Below are positions 26,301 through 37,031 of a stretch of 64,000 bases of DNA, piece after piece. The stretch lies in assembly GCA_905178155.1 (NCBI GenBank), contig CAJINV010000013.1, forward strand, positions 1,063,790 to 1,127,789, given 5' to 3'. Made by a program: the position numbers and the translations under genes. The notes beneath the pieces are model-generated. The model did not search any database, was not told where the DNA came from, and was given only the letters and a program-made list of their open reading frames with translations. This stretch comes from Amoebophrya sp. A120 (lineage: Eukaryota > Sar > Dinophyceae > Syndiniales > Amoebophryaceae). The first letter of the stretch is position 1. The number at the start of each line of letters is the position of its first letter.

Positions 26301-28457
26301 TTCCCGCTGATGGTCACCACCTTGTCCCTCGACCATAACTCCGTCCTGCTCCTCCTCCTCGTCTTCTCGTGGCGAGTTCCTGCGAGAGCTCAAGTTGCTG
26401 CCATCACTTACCGGGGTGGGTAGGTGCTCGGAGGAACTGGTATCCAACACGTGCGGCTGTCCTTCCTCGGCATTATTTCCGGGCGGTTTGCCGAAGCCCT
26501 TTCCCTGTGAAGATCCACGGCGCGCGGACGACTTCGAGGTTGTGTCCGACACAACCTCGAAGTCGTCGAAAGGGGGCGAAAGATCGCCGATCACGCGAAG
26601 CTGAATTTCGTTGTCTTTCAGCTGTTTTCGGAGCTCCGGATCGGTCAAAAAGTTCGTGAACCTAGCCATTAAGTGCTGCACTTCGTCCTTAGGCCGCTTC
26701 CAATTGTCCGAACCTTGAGGACGTAGAAAAAAAGTCAAGTCATGTTATCAAGGAGCTTTTCCACAGATGCATGGAACAAATAAGAACAAATTAGAAAACC
26801 AGCACGCCTCGTATCTTAAATTTTTGTGGTTCAAAAACCTTAAGCTCCGAACAGGTCACTTATGAAAAATGAGAAAGTAATTGAAAAAATTGTATACTGA
26901 AAGCGTATAGCGTCAGTTGCGGAATGCCAATTTTCGCCGCCGTTTCGATCAACTCGCGGACATTTTTCTCCGCCTCACTGTGCCCCGCAGATCGGTGGAA
27001 CCCCCTTGAAGACGCCCAGCGCCCGTTCCCGTCCATCACTACACCCACGTGGTTGGGGAGCTCAAGTGGACCGCGTTTTGCCAGAGGTTTCTTCTCCGTA
27101 TCCAGCTCGTGGGTGACTGTCGGGTAAAACGCGAGCAGCTGGTCTAGCGTAAGCGGCTTGGTAAAAACCGTCCCACCCGTCGAGGAGGCTTGTTCCGCAG
27201 TTTTCATATTCACTTTGGTCAGGAAACTTGACGCTGGACTGTTGCTTTCTGCAGCCTGTCCGCTCGACGTCGTGGCTCGGTCAACATTCAATGAGTGATT
27301 GTTCCACCAGAAATTTTTGCACTTGAAAAAAAAATCCTCCGGCGTAGTTGCCGCTTCAGTAGCGGAGGCTGACGTCGTCATCTTCGTGCTGGTGCCCATC
27401 AGGCTAGTACCACTCAAAAGAGGATGCGCTGCCCGCGCCCAAATCGAGGTTGGAAGCAGAGAGGAGTAGTAGATTGGCGCACCACCTCCAGCAGGTTCTT
27501 TATTTTGTGAAGATCCGGCTACAACTACTTCCCGCTGCATTTCCGCCTCATACTGCTGCTTCCGCAGGGTCAACGCCTCCTCGAAAGTGGGGATCTGGAA
27601 CGACGGGGGAGCGAAGTTGACATTGACGGCGGGGGTAGAGACCAAATGCATGCCGCGCTCAAAATTAGTGAGCGACCAGAAGGGCGCTGCATTCAAATTC
27701 ATTGGCGTCGTGCTGCTGCTGGCCGCTTCTTCGCATGAGAGAACCGCAGGTCCGTTGAGTTTATCGACTCTTGTTCCTGCTCTACCAGTAGATGACGGCG
27801 TTGCTGAATTTTTGCAACTACTAGCCAATGACCCGGACTGCTGGCCACTAGGGAGGACGGAAGAGGAACTAGTACTGCTCTCTCGACGAGCGACATCGTC
27901 CTCCACTTGGGTCACCTCCTGCTCCAGGGGGAACGACACCGTCTTCGCATATCGTGAGGAAAAATCCCCCCTCTCCACATCAAAAAGGGATACTTCTGAA
28001 AATTTGCGATGCTGATTTGTGGCCACAAATCGTCTCTGTATTGCAAGAAGGCCAAGCCAGAGACTCCGCCGCATTTTGCAGGCGGTTTCTGATGCTATGG
28101 GGCCTACAGAGTACACATTTGCCATGCTACGCGCCTACGTCAAAACCCTTCTACTTAGGCTTGGTATGGGCCTGCAGTCCTCTACTGCAAGACAGACCCG
28201 ATTTGTGTACCCAAATCCAGCATCAGAGACTTCCTTTTGATATGGGGAGGGGGGATTTTTCCTTGTGATATCGCAACCGCCGTTTTCTGGTGCTCAAAGA
28301 GCTTGGCTCGGCCAATCGTCGACGCAATCGTGGAGGCAATAGCGGTGCTGCTCACCAAGAGGAGGTGACAAAGTGGCTGCACCCATTTTTTCGGTACAGG
28401 GAGAGGAGATCTCGAGAGACGAGTTCTGGTAGAAGACACGGGGCCGCAATTCGTCAT
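23318..28457 (-). CDS. cis-Prenyltransferase (dehydrodolichyl diphosphate synthase-like)
   Basis: Eight exons (28457-28271, 27944-26898, 26713-26226, 25982-25174, 24844-24245, 24039-23960, 23691-23627, 23401-23318) sum to 3360 nt, or 1119 aa. UppS/DHDDS motifs appear in order: HVGVVMDGNGRWASSRG near residue 362 with the catalytic Asp, then LTLYAFS, SDNWKRPKDEVQHLM across a GT-AG junction, LNILLSYSSSWELQEAM, and LLVRTGDQQRLSEFCLPQLRYAEILFE near residue 1043. The enzyme normally extends farnesyl diphosphate with isopentenyl diphosphate to make dolichol precursors at the ER. A catalytic domain usually near 250 residues is spread over about 750 by Ser/Gln/Ala-rich inserts. The usual RTSGE reads RTGDQ here. 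Five introners and two GT-AG introns interrupt it. A hydrophobic stretch near residue 30-50 may be an anchor. Confidence 0.85.
23407..23626. mobile_element. Introner, family 2
   Basis: TIRs are TATAACAGTGCACAACTCC and the mirror of TATGACAGCGCACAACTCC, followed by a pyrimidine-rich stretch. Perfect TCGCC repeats lie at 23402-23406 and 23627-23631. Removal joins TKQRR to GKTPEQIQK in the prenyltransferase C-terminus. Confidence 0.88.
23697..23959. mobile_element. Introner, family 1
   Basis: The left end is TATGCATTGCAAATATG and the right end mirrors TATCAAATGCAAATATG. AGTAC repeats lie at 23692-23696 and 23960-23964. Removal joins ILFESKY to FPDYHADDF, matching the conserved C-terminus of cis-prenyltransferases. 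Confidence 0.9.
24040..24244 (-). other. 205-nt GT-AG intron
   Basis: On the gene strand it begins GTATTTTTTTTTGG and ends TTACAACAG. Splicing rebuilds the conserved DLLVRTGDQQRLS motif of the prenyltransferase. No TIRs are seen. Confidence 0.85.
24850..25173. mobile_element. Introner, family 3, forward copy
   Basis: TIRs are TATCAAAAGGAAAAATCCCC and its mirror. TGCTC repeats lie at 24845-24849 and 25174-25178. The interior matches the element at 27950-28270 in the opposite orientation. Confidence 0.9.
25988..26225. mobile_element. Introner, family 8, diverged
   Basis: TIRs are imperfect: TATGCAAGTAGAGAAAAACT at the left, against TATTCAAAAAAAAAGTTTTA read inward from the right. Flanks GGGTT and GGGAG match at 3 of 5. 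Removing the element plus one flank gives SSAPP-FTPPTAG in frame. An alternative GT-AG reading (26006-26275) is also in frame. Confidence 0.6.
26714..26897 (-). other. 184-nt GT-AG intron
   Basis: On the gene strand it begins GTATACAATT and ends CCTCAAG. Splicing joins LYAFS to SDNWKRP, the conserved third block of cis-prenyltransferases. Confidence 0.85.
27950..28270. mobile_element. Introner, family 3, reverse copy
   Basis: TIRs are TATCGTGAGGAAAAATCCCC and the mirror of TATCACAAGGAAAAATCCCC. TCGCA repeats lie at 27945-27949 and 28271-28275. Its right half, reverse-complemented, matches the left half of the 24850 element, including GGATTTGGGTACACAAAT. Confidence 0.9.
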
Positions 28458-29000
28458 TTTCAGTGATTGATGTGAATGGCAGTCGTGTTTTTCTCAATCG
28501 GTGTCAACGTAGCTGCGTCAGGATGGAAACAGCAGGTGGAAAAAAATGATTTGTCTCACAGCATGGTCTACTTACGCAGAAGGTGAAGCACAAAAACATA
28601 CAGCGGATAGCAACCAAATTAAGACAACATCGGCGCATTGGCAAGGCACAATGGGAGCAATAAAACTATCCATCATGATACGTATTCAATTTTTTTGCAG
28701 CTGTTGATCTTTACGCAGAGCAAGACAATAAAGCAATTATGCTCTTTGTGCATACTTTGATCAGGATCGAGATCCACAACCGCCCTGATACCATCGTAAC
28801 ACAATCACAACGAACTAAACCAAAGCAATTGCCCGCTGCAGGAGAAAAAACAAAAAGAAACGCGGCGTAGGCGTTTGGACTACTTAATAAAAAAAATTCG
28901 ACCAGCATGAATGTTGCTCCTCGCTCAACCTGAACGTGAACACGATACAACAGGCTCGAATTTCATAAATCTACTTCTTCATCAAAACTAGATCGGAATG
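28458..29000. other. Intergenic, no gene seen
   Basis: About 540 bp, AT-rich, with no convincing frame or repeat. Confidence 0.5.
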
Positions 29001-30226
29001 CTACCTTCGACCACGACTTGCGGTTTTTTCATTATCAGGAAAAACTTCTTGTTCAGACGCGTGCACAACCACGGCTGAAGATGTTCTGGAAGCATTTTTC
29101 GTGTTGCGTCCTGGAGTCGCTTTGTTCCGGAGTGAAGTCCGTTTATTGACGCGACCTCCTGATGCACCTACAACCTCTAAATCCTGTTGGAAAAACAGCT
29201 GATTTGGCGAAAAAATCTCAAGAACTTCTTGTGCGGAAGAAGTTTTTCTTTCCATCTCCTGCTGCAGCTCCCCCGCCGCTCTAATTTTTGCAGCTGGCAT
29301 CCCGTAATTGCCTTGTCGTACAGACGGCACAAATATCTCTCCTGTTCCTTGTGTGCCCGTAGTTGGTCCACGAACGACTTGGCGCCCAGGCGCATGATAC
29401 GGAAAAAGGCTAGCATAGTAACAGCATATTATTCATTATAATATTGGAAATGCAAAAATAGTAGAAAAATCTGTCTACACTATGCAAGACAGACTTTAGT
29501 ATTTCATCTGCGCGCTTATTTCTGCATAAACAGATTACACATGTGATTGTAATGGGGTAAGTAGTAATAGCTTTTTCCTGTGCGATAATGCGTCGACCGT
29601 GTCGGATTCGGTCGGGAGCGTGGGGGTACCGGTGCGCTGTGCGTCCCGGCACGGCCGAGCCGTAAAAATCTCGTCGTACTGTCGTCCTGATCCGCGAAGA
29701 AGCTCACGCCGGCGTCTTCCTGCGTGGCGAGCAGCGACGCGAGAGACCCACCAAGCGGGTCAACAAATGAGCCGGTGAGGCTTAGCTCGTTTGCGGTGTG
29801 GATTGAACCAACTGCTTCGTGCTGTGATGTGGGATTCTTATTGTGCTCGATAGCTCCTGCGCCGGATGTTGACAGCGCACCAAGAAAACTGGCAGCAGAT
29901 TGCTCCTCGTGCGCGGCCCGGAAATTCTTCAGCGCGAGCATGTAACGCATATCATCGGACGTATACCTGGTTGCGTGAGAAAGGCTAGAATCTGAGGCCG
30001 GGCCGAAGACGCCGCTTGTGCGATCCGCTGCAGACGTTGCTGGTGAATTTATTTTCGTCCCGATCACGTTGACGGAAGTCCACAGGGTGGTGCCATCGTT
30101 TTGATGGTCTGCATCACCCGCCGCAGCTACGTCACCCACGAGATCGCATGGGCCATTTATTTTTGTGCAGCTCTGCTGGTAGCCACGGGCGTCCTCCAAA
30201 CACTTGCCTGTTAGCAAGGCGCCCAT
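29001..30226 (-). CDS. Unidentified protein, about 325 aa
   Basis: The first exon, 30226-29588, starts MGALLTGKCLEDARGY and includes ALKNFRAAHEEQSAASFLG and PLGGSLASLLATQEDAG. Removing the family-7 introner with five flanking bases joins it in frame to GAKSFVDQLRAHKEQERYL. The last part is uncertain. One frame continues to a stop at 29177. A 50-nt GT-AG intron (29281-29330) instead moves to a second frame, reading AAGELQQEMERKTSSAQEVL to a stop at 29001, 325 aa in total. The second option has more coding-like codons. No domain was recognised; the C-terminal part looks helical and basic. Confidence 0.5.
29395..29587. mobile_element. Introner, family 7
   Basis: The left end carries GGAAAAAGGCTAGCA and the right end TAGCTTTTTCCTGTGCGATA. 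Flanks are not a clear duplication (GCGCA against ATGCG). Removal with five bases keeps frame. Confidence 0.6.
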
Positions 30227-31228
30227 GTGTTTGGTCTCGTGTCCTGGCCGCTGGCTGGGTGGTGCCCTCTTTAAAGCACAAGTAGCAGAAACAGACTTTA
30301 TTTCCTTTACCTATTGTGACCACTGCGTGGGAACAGAACGCACACTAGTAGGTCACTCTCCAAACCAAAAAAAAATCACTGAAGAGCGTGCATGATATCG
30401 GAGAGCTACCGGCAGGACGTCCGTGCGGCTGCGGCCTTCTACTAAAAAATCAATAAAAAGAGAGAAAGTCATATTTCAATCGTAGGAGTGCGTAACAGAA
30501 GCAATTATCTAAAGAGTAAGTATGTCTCTTCTATTGAATAGATTATTGTCTGCTAGCTGAAACTACTTTTACCACACGTACACTCCTGATCCTGCTGATG
30601 CTTTATGTGTAACTAATGGTATCTTGTGCCTCGCGCCACCCTTCTCTCCACAGGCACAGACGTACGAACGATCTCTGACGTTAAACCTGATAGTACTGCG
30701 GCGAGCCAAACCTCGAGCGTCCTCTGTCGAACCGGAAGCATATGGCCTCTCTTACCTCACTCTTAACATGACAACAACAAATTGCCGTGTACTAGAAGAT
30801 CGATATCCAGACATGATTATGATATTTGCATTATGCATATGCGACGAAAACAAGCGACGCGACCCAAGCGATGCAGACCGATCTGGGAAGTTCGGTCTAG
30901 CCGGTTAGAAGCATCAATATTTATGAAGATGATCGCACACGCGTTTAATACGAAGCGAAAACTTAAAACATAATGCCACAGAGGCCTCGGAAAGCACGCT
31001 GCCGCCCCCTCTGGCAAGACAGAGCAAAGCTGATTTGTATGCACAAAGAAATCAGCGGCAGCAGCATGATCGATCCATGTTGTTGAGTAGAAATGTCTAC
31101 TGTAGTACCTTGGCAGTCTGTGAAGGAAAGATTTTTTTTTCATGCTTACAAAAAAATATGTCCGTCAAAGATGATTTTCTCACTCCGCCTAGGAACAGGT
31201 GGACACAAAGCAGCCGATTTCATTTCTC
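30227..31228. other. Intergenic, no gene seen
   Basis: About 1 kb with short frames only. Around 31000-31080 there is a stretch (CTGGCAAGACAGAGCAAAGC) reminiscent of family-3 introner interiors, possibly a remnant. Confidence 0.4.
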
Positions 31229-31593
31229 TATACATTGCAAACATGTCTGGGTGGTCTGGAAAGATGCAAAGTTGTGATGCTTAAAATGACTTGTGATGCT
31301 CGTAGTTGTCCGTGTTAACACACAAAAATCTGTCTTGCAAGACTCGGAAAAGTACCCATTTTAGGGCATGTTGCTGTAGTGCTTGTAGCCATGTACATGT
31401 TGACAGTGCACTTCTCCTACAGGATAGGCATCGCATAGACCCTGCTAGATCTGTGATGCTAGGCCCCACATTTCAGACATCGTGGGGGCGGGGCTTGCAA
31501 AACGAAAACCTTCACCTGCATGGCAAAGATCTGCATCTTTCCAAATCCACATCCAGAGCCAGGAATTCTATTTCTAAGTATTTGCATTTGATA
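31229..31593. mobile_element. Introner-like element, family 1, just past a stop codon
   Basis: The left end is TATACATTGCAAACATG with GTCTGGGTGGTCTGGA; the right end TTTGCATTTGATA is followed inward by diverged sequence. Flanks are TTCTC (31224-31228) and TTCTT (31594-31598). It lies 10 bases downstream of the TAG at 31604-31606, so it appears to be in a 3' UTR. Confidence 0.7.
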
Positions 31594-31603
31594 TTCTTTT
31601 CTA

Positions 31604-32961
31604 CTACGGTTGAGCTACTAGCACTGGCTCTCCAATGTTCGGATTCTGGTTCGGGTCGAGGTTCTGGTACCACCAAGAAAAATTGGATGTGCCAAGCTTT
31701 TGTGGACAGTGGCCTTGGTCCCCCGGCACGATGTCCCAAATAGTTCCACAGGGCAAGTTTTTATTGCTTTCGTCGCTAGAAGCTTCTAAACTTGTTATCC
31801 TCGCCTCACCAAACCAGAAATCGTGCTCTTGATACCAGTACCCAGAAACGACGTCCCCGATCGGGAGTTGTGCACTCAACATGTGCGCTTGTTCATCATT
31901 CTGGGCATAATCGGTCCAGGACGAGCTCATACCCCATTCGTGGTTTATCAAATGCAAATACCTAAGTATGTCTGGGTAAGGAAGACAACTGTGCCGGCAC
32001 CCATTGGGCGACATGACAAGTACTAGTTGGGAAGTGGATTGCGCGCAGAAGCACTACGGGTCTTCGTCTTGTTGCGAAATATTCTTCATGCATACCTACT
32101 TTTCCGCATGAGAAGTTCTCCTCTTGCATCGCAAAAAAGAAGCAACTATCCGTATTCCCACGCCACACATTTATGTGCTGTTGAGATTTAGCATCACAAG
32201 GAAGTTGCAAACGCATCAATATTCCAGACCCAGATGACATATCTGCAGCGCATATGGTTTATGCTCAGTGCTTGCAGGACCGGCAAAGAAAAAACCACGT
32301 ATATCCGGAGTGGAAACGACGCCCTTGCCCCTACGTAAAGAGGGAAAAGTTTGCGCAGAAAAGTCTAGAGCTTTTGGGGCTCGCACGTGACAAGTTAGGC
32401 TTTGCAGTGTAGTCGGGCGTACTAGCTAGTCCAGACGCGGTACAAATCCTCTTTCTTATCCGTGTTACCGAAGCGCACGAAGACAGATTGAGGCTCTCAA
32501 GCACCACTAGAAAATGCCTCTCATGTTGGGAAGCCGATCATCATCATCATCATGTAGTGGACACCCGCTCCCAGCGCGACAGGTCAAGGAGCCGAAGCCG
32601 CAATCCAGCGTATCGAAATTTGCATGACAAGTCTGGGGTGTTTCTTTCATGTACTGGAAATAAAATCCAAATAATTAAACTTAAAGCACAGAGAAGCTTG
32701 TTGGGGTGGGAACGTTTTTACTCAGATGATAACGTAGATGCAGAGCACCTCCAGAACGAAGCACAAACGAGGCAGGAACAGGCTCCGTGTCACAGGCACA
32801 AGTGGGCCATCCGCACCACGACCAAGGGGGCCGTCCGCACCCCCTCCTGCGTCGTTCAAATTTCGCCGCCCACGATAGTTGTGCCACGCGGGCCGCCGTA
32901 GGAGCCGCCCGTACCCTAGCACCACAACAAAAGCAATGCACAAAAGCCAACCCAGAAGCAC
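31604..32961 (-). CDS. Small membrane protein of unknown function, 202 aa
   Basis: Three exons, 32961-32732, 32296-32255 and 31940-31604, sum to 609 nt. The N-terminus MLLGWLLCIAFVVVLGYG looks like a signal peptide or anchor. A Gly/Asp-rich stretch (GGGADGPLGRGADGPL) follows, then a second hydrophobic segment (CFVLEVLCIYVVFSLPVLQAL) formed only after splicing, then an acidic, Trp-rich tail (NHEWGMSSSWTDYAQ, YWYQEHDFWFGEARI, FSWWYQNLDPNQNPN). Both junctions lie exactly at perfect 5-bp repeats (TACGT and AACCA on the gene strand), and the second exon is only 42 nt. No family was recognised. Confidence 0.65.
31946..32254. mobile_element. Introner, family 1, diverged right end
   Basis: The left end is TATCAAATGCAAATACC. 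The right end carries TTCCAGACCCAGATGACATA then GCGCATA. Perfect TGGTT repeats lie at 31941-31945 and 32255-32259. Confidence 0.85.
32302..32731. mobile_element. Introner, family 4
   Basis: The left end TATCCGGAGTGGAAACGACG mirrors the right end GTTTTTACTCAGATGATA. Perfect ACGTA repeats lie at 32297-32301 and 32732-32736. Its relative at 56591-56881 is in the proton-channel gene. Confidence 0.85.
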
Positions 32962-33285
32962 CGCCAGCGCGCGAAGGTATTGAGGGAAAATCAGTGATCT
33001 TGGGAAATGCTGCTACCCCTAAGAAAAATCGCAGCCTGTCATGCGGACCTGCTATTTCCCTGTGTGTCGTCTCCTTTTCATACATGCGGGCGCAAAAAAG
33101 CACACCAGAAATCTCCTTTCCATTGCAAAAAGCGAACCAAATAAACTCACTCCTTTCCATGCGGTCTAGAGTGACTTTTCGTGGGCGTTTTGGTTTTCTT
33201 CGCATCTTCGCAAAGAGCCATTTATAGGCGAACCCGCGTCAGGCGCTGCCTTTATTTTTCTTAAGACTAGCAGCAGTCGGGAAGG
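32962..33285. other. Intergenic, no gene seen
   Basis: About 320 bp. A minus-strand frame extends through it from 33205 but looks like a shadow, and no product is recognisable. Confidence 0.4.
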
Positions 33286-36200
33286 TCACTCATTTACCCT
33301 CCATAGAAGGGCTACCATGCGGTCGATATCTTCGCCGAGACGGTAACCTAGGCCCCGTTTCTGGCAATTATCCAATGGCAGCCCAGTTTTCGTGTGATAG
33401 AGCTGATGAGTTTTCCAGTTATAGAGCGGACCTCCTTCTGGGTAAACCGACACCTCGGCGTTCACGTCGTGCAGCGTTGTGTATCCCACAAGAAAAAGCT
33501 AGCAGCTTAATGCGAAAGCAAATACATAGAAAGTTCCGTCCTGAATAGCCTAAACGCCACCCATGCTCTGGGCCTGGTGCCCATCATGAGAGGTCTTTTT
33601 GCCATTGCCTATTTACTTTTCTTGCATATAGATTCACAAATATGTTCCCTTGCTAGCTTTTTTCTGTGTGATATCACATTACTACCTTTCCCGAAGAGCC
33701 GCCATGCGTAGAAAACTGGGACGTTTTCCCCGAGGAAAATTTGCACCGTCTCGAACAAAAGCATGAAAAACATCGAAACGGGGGCGCACATGTAATGGGC
33801 CCATCGCAAGTATTTCCGCGAGGGCCGCACGTGCCTTGCGAGGACCTCCTCAAACAGCTCCACGTTCGATCCCGTCCTCGCTTCTCGCGCTTCTTCTTCG
33901 TCGTCGTCTTCGTTCGGCTCCTCCTGGTGCTCCTCGCGCAGCTGCAACTTTTTTTTCTCCTGGTCACTCGGAGACGAGTCCTCTGCCTTCACCTTCTGGA
34001 CGTTTTCGCTTCTTGCGGAGGTCATAATTTTCTCGTGGTGTGTAATATCGTCGATGGAGGGCAGGGCTGCAGTTAAAACGAAGCCGGTCGCGGGAAGGAG
34101 GAGCAGCAGAGCCCGGAGGCAAATATTCAGTGCAAATATGTCTGGGTCTGGAAAGGTGCAACTTGTGATGCTGCCTTTGGATTCTACATAAAATCTGTAT
34201 TGCGTGAACAGTAGAAGAGGTCCAGTTGTTGCTACGCAAAGAGAGCAAATATCATGCGGTAGGAGCATCAGAAAGCCCCCACAGAATCTGTGATGCTAGG
34301 GCATGCATCACAGACATAAGAAGTCAGGCAAAATGTGCATGACAAACCTTGCACCGTTCCAGACCCAGAAACTTTTGCATTTGATAGCAAATCTCGGTGT
34401 ACGACTGGGTCGCCGCAAATGTCAAACCCAAATTCTCCGAAAGACTCGGCTTCATGAAGCACCAGGGCGAGTGCAGCGTAAAGGTGTGCCGACTCAGGAT
34501 GATGCACACGCCAAAGAGGATCAAGCCCGTGGTGAACATAATGCCCTCCGGCGAGGTCTGCGACTGGCAGACGGCGCTCAGGGTCATGTTCTTGCAAAAA
34601 TCCCCGGGTATCACGTAAAACTGCTCGTCATGGAAGCCACGGATCAAGTGCTCCCGCCCACTGGCAACGAGCTCCTCTCTGTGCCGGCGGGTCGGAAAGC
34701 GCCGCGGGCACAGGACCAAATGTACGGGCAGCAGCGTCGCACCCACGGCGGAGATGTATGCGATCGTGACTATCAAATGTAAAAATGTCTGGGTCTGGAA
34801 AAGTGGAACTTGTAATGCTAGCTTTACATTCCTGGAAAATCTGTATTGCAGAACCAACAAAAGTCGCAGCCACTTTTGTCATGCAAAAAGGCAGTTTCTC
34901 ATGCGGATTGCGTATGAGAAAGCGTTCTGGAAAGTTGTCATGCTGGGCTGCGTTCGGAAGTAGTTCCGTCATCCACATTTTAGCATCACAGGTCTCCAGA
35001 CCCAGACATATTTGCATTTGATAGTGACGAGTATGCTGCTAAACATGAAGTCGGATCGCACCGTGCCAACCAAGAAGGCAAACATTTTCTGCAAAATGAT
35101 GTCGGTGACCGCCCCCGCCTCGCGGACGCGTCCCAGTGCTTCCGTGGTGTTTTGGGCCAATTCGGCGGACCGTGCGGACAAAGCTGCATAAAAGTCCTGA
35201 CCTTCTACTCCCTCATCTTCGTCCAAGTTGTAGCGAGTCTTGATCCCTTCGCTCGTCCTCTTCGCATCAGCTCCTGGTGGCGCGGTGGTGCCCACCATTT
35301 TGTTTCTGGATCCGGCCTTCTCGGTCGTACTAGTCCCGCTCACCCGCAGCTCCGTCGTCGCGGGTTCTCGTTCTGCTGGTGAGTTTTCATCATTTCGACC
35401 TGGTGCGCCGTTCTGGTTGGATTTCTCTACGTAGCTTTCGCCCAACGAGCTCGTTCGCGACAAAGAAGTAGATCTCCTCGTTGTGCGCTCTGGCGGCTCC
35501 TGCTGTCGCTCCTGCAGCTGGAGAACTAGCCACTTCAGCTCGTCCACCTCCCGCGCCATGCCCTCCATCTTCACCTGCATCGCTTTAGTGCCGTCAGTTG
35601 TCATCTCGGCATCTTCAGCTACTTCAGGAGATTCAACTTGTAGTTGCGCTTGCGCACCTGCATCTTCATGTTGAAACGGCGCGTCTGCTTGCTCCCCTTT
35701 GATTTCCTGATCCATCCCCTGCTCCACCTCTCTGACCCCGTCATTGTGGTGCTGCTGTCCAGCTAGAACTAGAAAAGATTCCTGGTCGTGCTCCGCTGCA
35801 GGACCGGCCTCCGCATGAAGATCCTCTTCGTCCAGTGGACTTCCACCCTCGCCGGCCACCGCCCCTTCGTCCTCGCGGCGGCCCGACGTTGTTGGAGTCT
35901 TGCCAGTGGGCTGCTCCTTATGTTCATCGTTCTTTGCCTTCAGCATCCGGACTGCCTCGAGCTCGCTAGGAGCAGCTCGTGCTGTTCTTTCCTCACCGTC
36001 GACATCGACCAGCGGCACCTCATTTGTTGCCAACACGACCGACACCGGCGTATTATAATTGGGGAAGCACATGATCACGGCCGCGAGTTGTAGAAGTACT
36101 AGTGGAGACAGGACAAAAAGCAGAAAGCGATCAACAAATCCTCGTGATCCCAACCCCGGCGCAGAAGAAAAAGAAGCAGGAGAGCGCGGCATTTGAGTCG

Positions 36201-36503
36201 GACGACCCTCCATCGCATCGTTGGCAATATCGACTTCTGTTTAATTGGGTTTTTGTTTTTCGTTTTTTCTTTTTCTCATCTATCACAAATTTCTTCCTAC
36301 ATCCCTTCGCGCATAACAAACTACACAGTGCTCCTTGGGGTATCGATATGCCAACTATGCGATACAAAGTACTTACCCTGTCGAGACGCCGCTTTCTTGT
36401 CCCCCTTCAGCCGCTTGTCGGTAAAGAACGGCATCCACAACGAGAACCAGAACATCTCATCGGACGAAGCTTTATCAATGATCCCACATGTGCATATTAT
36501 AAC
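33286..36503 (-). CDS. Multi-pass membrane protein, 5' end unresolved
   Basis: Exons are 36503 (or 36492)-36377, 36236-35024, 34765-34387, 34118-33674 and 33476-33286. From the internal Met at 36213 it encodes about 734 aa; the upstream exon adds a stretch including DEMFWFSLWMPFFTDKRL through a GT-AG intron (36237-36376). Hydrophobic segments: FLLFVLSPLVLLQLAAVIMCF, SSILVTIAYISAVGATLLPV, FTTGLILFGVCIILS, LRALLLLLPATGFVLTA and MCAPVSMFFMLLFETVQIF. A Glu/Gln-rich hydrophilic region of about 250 residues separates the first from the rest, with a short heptad-like stretch (EGMAREVDELKWLVLQLQ). Two TM segments are intact only after introner removal. No family was assigned; resemblance to Frag1/DRAM proteins was considered and is too weak. 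Confidence 0.7.
33482..33673. mobile_element. Introner, family 7
   Basis: The left end is TATCCCACAAGAAAAAGCTA and the right end mirrors TATCACACAGAAAAAAGCTA. Flanks TTGTG and TCACA do not match, suggesting age. Removal with five bases gives GKGSN-VTLHDVN; a GT-AG alternative (33499-33677) is also in frame. Confidence 0.65.
34124..34386. mobile_element. Introner, family 1
   Basis: The left end is TATTCAGTGCAAATATG and the right end TTTTGCATTTGATA. Perfect GCAAA repeats lie at 34119-34123 and 34387-34391. The interior is closely similar to 53407-53669. Confidence 0.9.
34771..35023. mobile_element. Introner, family 1
   Basis: The ends are TATCAAATGTAAAAATG and ATTTGCATTTGATA. Perfect GTGAC repeats lie at 34766-34770 and 35024-35028. 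Removal rebuilds the hydrophobic segment SSILVTIAYISAVGA. Confidence 0.92.
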
Positions 36504-36850
36504 CTGCTCAGGTGATGTGACGATCTCAACGTTGACGATGCAACGCTAAAAGTCGTCCTCTGGAACCTTTGTTCAAAAGGTAGTTTTCTGTGAGGACAAG
36601 AGGTGAGATGATATACAAACGAAACTGCTCGTCATGGTTGAATATGCTCTCATGGACGGGCATAGCTGTTCCTGCGCCTGCCATACGCCGATCAGAGACA
36701 CCAAAGAGAACACGAACAGGGGAAAATCGTAAGTACACGCGTCTCTCGCTCATCGCGGTACTCTACTCAATCAGTCCATTCCTGAGGATCTCGTCGTTGC
36801 GACAGATGTTATCTTGTACTCGTTGCCATTGATTGATAAAGTTAGTACCT
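36498..36850. mobile_element. Possible family-5 introner, only one end seen
   Basis: The left end TATAACCTGCTCAGGTGATG matches the family-5 TIR. A right end was not found, so the end coordinate is only a limit. On the gene strand the sequence next to it is a good coding exon. Confidence 0.35.
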
Positions 36851-37031
36851 CGCCGTCATCAACATCTCACTCGATGTAAGTACTTCACGGCTCGCCTATG
36901 GGAGATACGCGCGCTTCTACATTTTGATTCTCTATGCCTGTAGTTTCTGCATTTCCGTTTTGACTCTCGTACGTGTGGCTGTCGACCACATGGGTAATCC
37001 AGATTCGTGGATTTCGATACTGTGCCGCGTT

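Noticed and set aside
32681-33205. 174-codon minus-strand frame
   Set aside because: It overlaps the signal-peptide exon of the 202-aa gene in another frame, and the splice-supported frame explains the region better.
33286-36503. Assignment of the multi-pass protein to the Frag1/DRAM/Sfk1 family
   Set aside because: Only a short AYISAVGATLLP resemblance, and the remaining topology does not fit.
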